6,824 nt of DNA from Paracoccaceae bacterium (GTDB taxonomy: Bacteria > Pseudomonadota > Alphaproteobacteria > Rhodobacterales > Rhodobacteraceae), in assembly GCA_020441345.1 (NCBI GenBank), contig JAGRMK010000146.1, positions 1-6,824 on the forward strand, written 5' to 3'. Shown in pieces: positions 5,118 through 6,824 of this stretch. The notes below the pieces were generated by a model that saw only the letters and a list, made by a program, of their open reading frames with translations, ran no database searches and had not been told where the DNA came from. The first letter of the stretch is position 1. Each line of letters opens with the position of its first letter. Position numbers and translations under genes: made by a program.

Positions 5118-5123
5118 ACTATC

Positions 5124-6116
5124 ATGCTCGATTTCTCAACCCTTCGGTCGCTTGGCGCCGCCGCCGTCGCCGCGACCCTGATCGCCGCGCCGGTCGGCGC
5201 AGAAACCCTGCGTCTGGCGCATTGGGTGCCACCGGCGCATACCCTGACCGCCTCGACCATCGTTCCGCTGCAAGAGGCGGTCGCGGCCGCCGGTCTGGAG
5301 ATCCAGGTCTACCCCGGTGGCGAACTGGGTGCCGGACCGCTGGAGCAATACGTGCGGGCCGTGACCGGCGTGGCCGATATCACCTGGGGGTTGCAAGGGT
5401 ATACCTCGACGCAATTTCCCCGCACGATGATTGCGGAACTGCCCGGCGCCTTGCCCGAGGGCATGACCGGCTATGACATGCTGTGGAACGCCTATGACGC
5501 GGGGCTTCTGGCCGCCGAATTCCCCGGCACCGTGCCGCTGGCACTGTGGCTGTCCGAACCCAACGTGTTCATCATGCGCGACCATGATGTGCGCACCCCT
5601 GCCGATCTTCAGGGTCTGAAGATCCGGGTATCTGGCTCTGCGGCGGCGGCGGCGGTGGAATCGCTGGGCGCGACCCCGGTGCAGATGCCGGCGGGCGAGA
5701 TCTATAACGCCTTGCAGACCGGGCTGATCGACGGCGTGATCACCGGCGCCTCGGCGATCGGCGATTTCCGCCTCGACGAGGTTGCCAACAGCTATACGTT
5801 GAACGCGCCGCTTGGCCGCATCTCGTTTTACCTGGTGATGAACGCGGGCCGTTACGAAAGCCTGCCGGAAGCCGAGCGCGCGGCGCTTGACGCGATTGCC
5901 GGGCGTCCGCTGTCGGCCTCGGCCGAAGCGGGCTGGAACGCCCGCGCAGCACAGGTGGTCGAGCAGATCACCGCTGCCGGTGACAATACCGTCTACACCC
6001 TGAGCGATGACGAGGCCGCGGCCTTCAGCGCGTTGACCTATCCGGTGCGCGACGCGGTGGTTGCCGGGATCGACGGCGGCGCCGAGGTCCTGTCGACCAT
6101 GCAAGGCCAGATGTAA
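5124..6116 (+). CDS. TRAP transporter substrate-binding protein, DctP family
   Basis: A 330-residue exported protein. The signal peptide has a single Arg8, a hydrophobic Ala/Leu stretch (10-22) and a likely cleavage after Ala26 (PVGA, then ETLRLAHWVPP), releasing it to the periplasm. The mature part has the DctP landmarks: LRLAHW near the N terminus, YPGGELG (63-69), a segment ending GVADI (82-86), the LKIRV motif with Arg168, which in this family usually holds the substrate carboxylate, and ALQTGLIDGVITG (196-208). It is the first gene of a P-Q-M TRAP operon, abutting the small permease gene with no gap. Context suggests an aromatic acid ligand such as vanillate or a hydroxycinnamate; TarP of Rhodopseudomonas palustris is a TRAP binding protein for such acids. 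Ligand identity cannot be read from sequence alone. Confidence 0.92.
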   Translation: MLDFSTLRSLGAAAVAATLIAAPVGAETLRLAHWVPPAHTLTASTIVPLQEAVAAAGLEIQVYPGGELGAGPLEQYVRAVTGVADITWGLQGYTSTQFPRTMIAELPGALPEGMTGYDMLWNAYDAGLLAAEFPGTVPLALWLSEPNVFIMRDHDVRTPADLQGLKIRVSGSAAAAAVESLGATPVQMPAGEIYNALQTGLIDGVITGASAIGDFRLDEVANSYTLNAPLGRISFYLVMNAGRYESLPEAERAALDAIAGRPLSASAEAGWNARAAQVVEQITAAGDNTVYTLSDDEAAAFSALTYPVRDAVVAGIDGGAEVLSTMQGQM

Positions 6117-6620
6117 GTGCTTGCCATACTGGACAAATTCGCGGCCAGGGTGATTGCCCTGGCCGCGTTTGTCGGCACCCTCGGGCTGCTGGTCGAGGTG
6201 GCCGTTATCCTGATCGACGTGATCGGGCGCTATTTCGGATCCCCGTTGCGCGGCGCGCAGGACGTGACGCAGATGGCGATGGTGGTCCTGGTGTTCGGTG
6301 GTATGGCGTTATGCGACCGGCAAGGCGGGCATATCGCGGTCGATGTCTTTGAAAAGGCGATGCCGCTCTGGGCCAACCGGTTGGGCGACATCCTGTCGGC
6401 GCTGCTGGGCGCGACGATCTTTCTGGGAATTGCGTGGAACATGTGGAAAAGTGCCGCGCTGTCGCAGCTTCTGAACCTGTCCACCAACATCATCAACCTG
6501 CCGAAAGACTGGTTTCAATATTACGTGGTCGTGTGCTGCGTCATCACGGCGTTTGGCATGATCTTGCGGGCGATCACCCTGATCGCGCGCGGCGCGGCGC
6601 GAAAAGGACATGCGGCATGA
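6117..6620 (+). CDS. TRAP transporter small permease subunit, DctQ family
   Basis: A 167-residue membrane protein with four predicted helices at about residues 12-35, 48-66, 88-108 and 133-156, as expected for DctQ. Family landmarks are VIGRYFGSPLRGAQDVTQ (35-52) and RQGGHIAVDVFE (68-79) between helices 2 and 3. The start is GTG 6117, which follows the TAA of the binding-protein gene immediately (TAAGTG). There is only a weak AAGG about 10 nt upstream, so translation probably depends on coupling. No better in-frame start exists before the first helix. With the large subunit it forms the sodium-driven permease in the inner membrane. The stop overlaps the next start codon by 4 nt (ATGA). Confidence 0.9.
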   Translation: MLAILDKFAARVIALAAFVGTLGLLVEVAVILIDVIGRYFGSPLRGAQDVTQMAMVVLVFGGMALCDRQGGHIAVDVFEKAMPLWANRLGDILSALLGATIFLGIAWNMWKSAALSQLLNLSTNIINLPKDWFQYYVVVCCVITAFGMILRAITLIARGAARKGHAA

Positions 6621-6824
6621 GCGATTTTGCCATCGGCCTGTGGGGCATGGGCGGGCTATTCGTGCTGCTGGCGCTGCGTGTGCCGGTCGCCTTCGCGATG
6701 TTCGCGGTGGGGTTCGTCGGGATCTCGGCGATCCACGGGGTCAACGCGGCGATGGTCTCGTTGGCGTCCGAAAGCTTCACGCTGGCCTCGATGCCGGAAC
6801 TGGTGGTGGTGCCGCTGTTCATCC
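6617..6824 (+). CDS. TRAP transporter large permease subunit, DctM family (5' part only)
   Basis: The gene starts at ATG 6617, overlapping the small-subunit stop, with AAAAGGA (6602-6608) 8 nt upstream. Only 69 codons are visible before the window ends. They encode a very hydrophobic N terminus: a helix through GLWGMGGLFVLLALRVPVAFAMFAVGFVG (broken here only by glycines), then a loop, then ASMPELVVVPLFI. The last segment matches the conserved start of DctM proteins, where Pro-Leu-Phe-Ile follows a short polar stretch. The complete subunit usually has about 12 helices and 425-440 residues and carries the sodium and substrate pathway. The order P, Q, M and the 4-nt overlap support the call despite truncation. 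Confidence 0.88.
   Translation, partial: MSDFAIGLWGMGGLFVLLALRVPVAFAMFAVGFVGISAIHGVNAAMVSLASESFTLASMPELVVVPLFI

Noticed and set aside
5109..5123. Longer TRAP binding protein from the TTG at 5109
   Set aside because: The TTG overlaps the ribosome binding site of ATG 5124 and has none of its own.
5398..5405. GGTATACC palindrome resembling the operator core
   Set aside because: It differs at both outer positions from TGTATACA and lies inside the binding-protein coding sequence.
5136..6104. A long minus-strand open frame (322 codons) opposite the TRAP binding-protein gene
   Set aside because: It is antisense to a well-supported exported protein, rich in Arg, Gly and His, with no recognisable fold.

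Overview
The window is GC-rich, compactly organised DNA that looks like a chromosome of an alphaproteobacterium, most likely a Rhodobacterales (Roseobacter-type) organism. That placement is an inference from base composition, GGAGG-type ribosome binding sites, a TRAP transporter and the kinds of catabolic genes present; there is no rRNA or other phylogenetic marker here. I see no mobile element, CRISPR array, tRNA or phage gene.

Layout. (1) Bases 1-357 (+) are the C-terminal end of an NAD(P)-dependent oxidoreductase with a DUF1932-type C-terminal domain. (2) Facing it, 397-2523 (-) is a tight three-gene operon, transcribed from right to left: a crotonase-family enoyl-CoA hydratase, a MarR-family regulator and a metal-dependent amidohydrolase. 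The genes are 1 nt apart and then overlap by 4 nt. (3) A 144-bp divergent control region (2524-2667) separates this operon from (4) a GntR/FCD regulator (2668-3402, +). (5) A 114-bp control region leads into a LigM-type tetrahydrofolate-dependent aryl O-demethylase (3517-4929, +). (6) After a 194-bp spacer comes a TRAP transporter operon: periplasmic binding protein (5124-6116), small membrane subunit (6117-6620) and the start of the large membrane subunit (6617 to the window end).

Functional reading (inference). The genes fit catabolism of lignin-derived methoxylated aromatics such as ferulate. The TRAP system would import the acid. The hydratase would act on the CoA-activated side chain. 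The amidohydrolase resembles the CouO-type enzyme of the Rhodococcus jostii RHA1 hydroxycinnamate pathway, which cleaves the aryl beta-ketoacyl intermediate by hydrolysis. The LigM-like enzyme would demethylate the resulting vanillate to protocatechuate, passing the methyl group to tetrahydrofolate. The CoA ligase and the beta-hydroxyacyl-CoA dehydrogenase that this scheme needs are not in the window.

The clearest signal not explained by the genes themselves is a family of near-identical palindromes with core TGTATACA. Two lie in tandem in front of the GntR gene, and one perfect plus one degenerate copy lie in front of the demethylase gene. The core is absent from the TRAP spacer and the hydratase side. 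This looks like a local GntR regulon (autoregulation plus demethylase control) beside a separate MarR-controlled side-chain operon.
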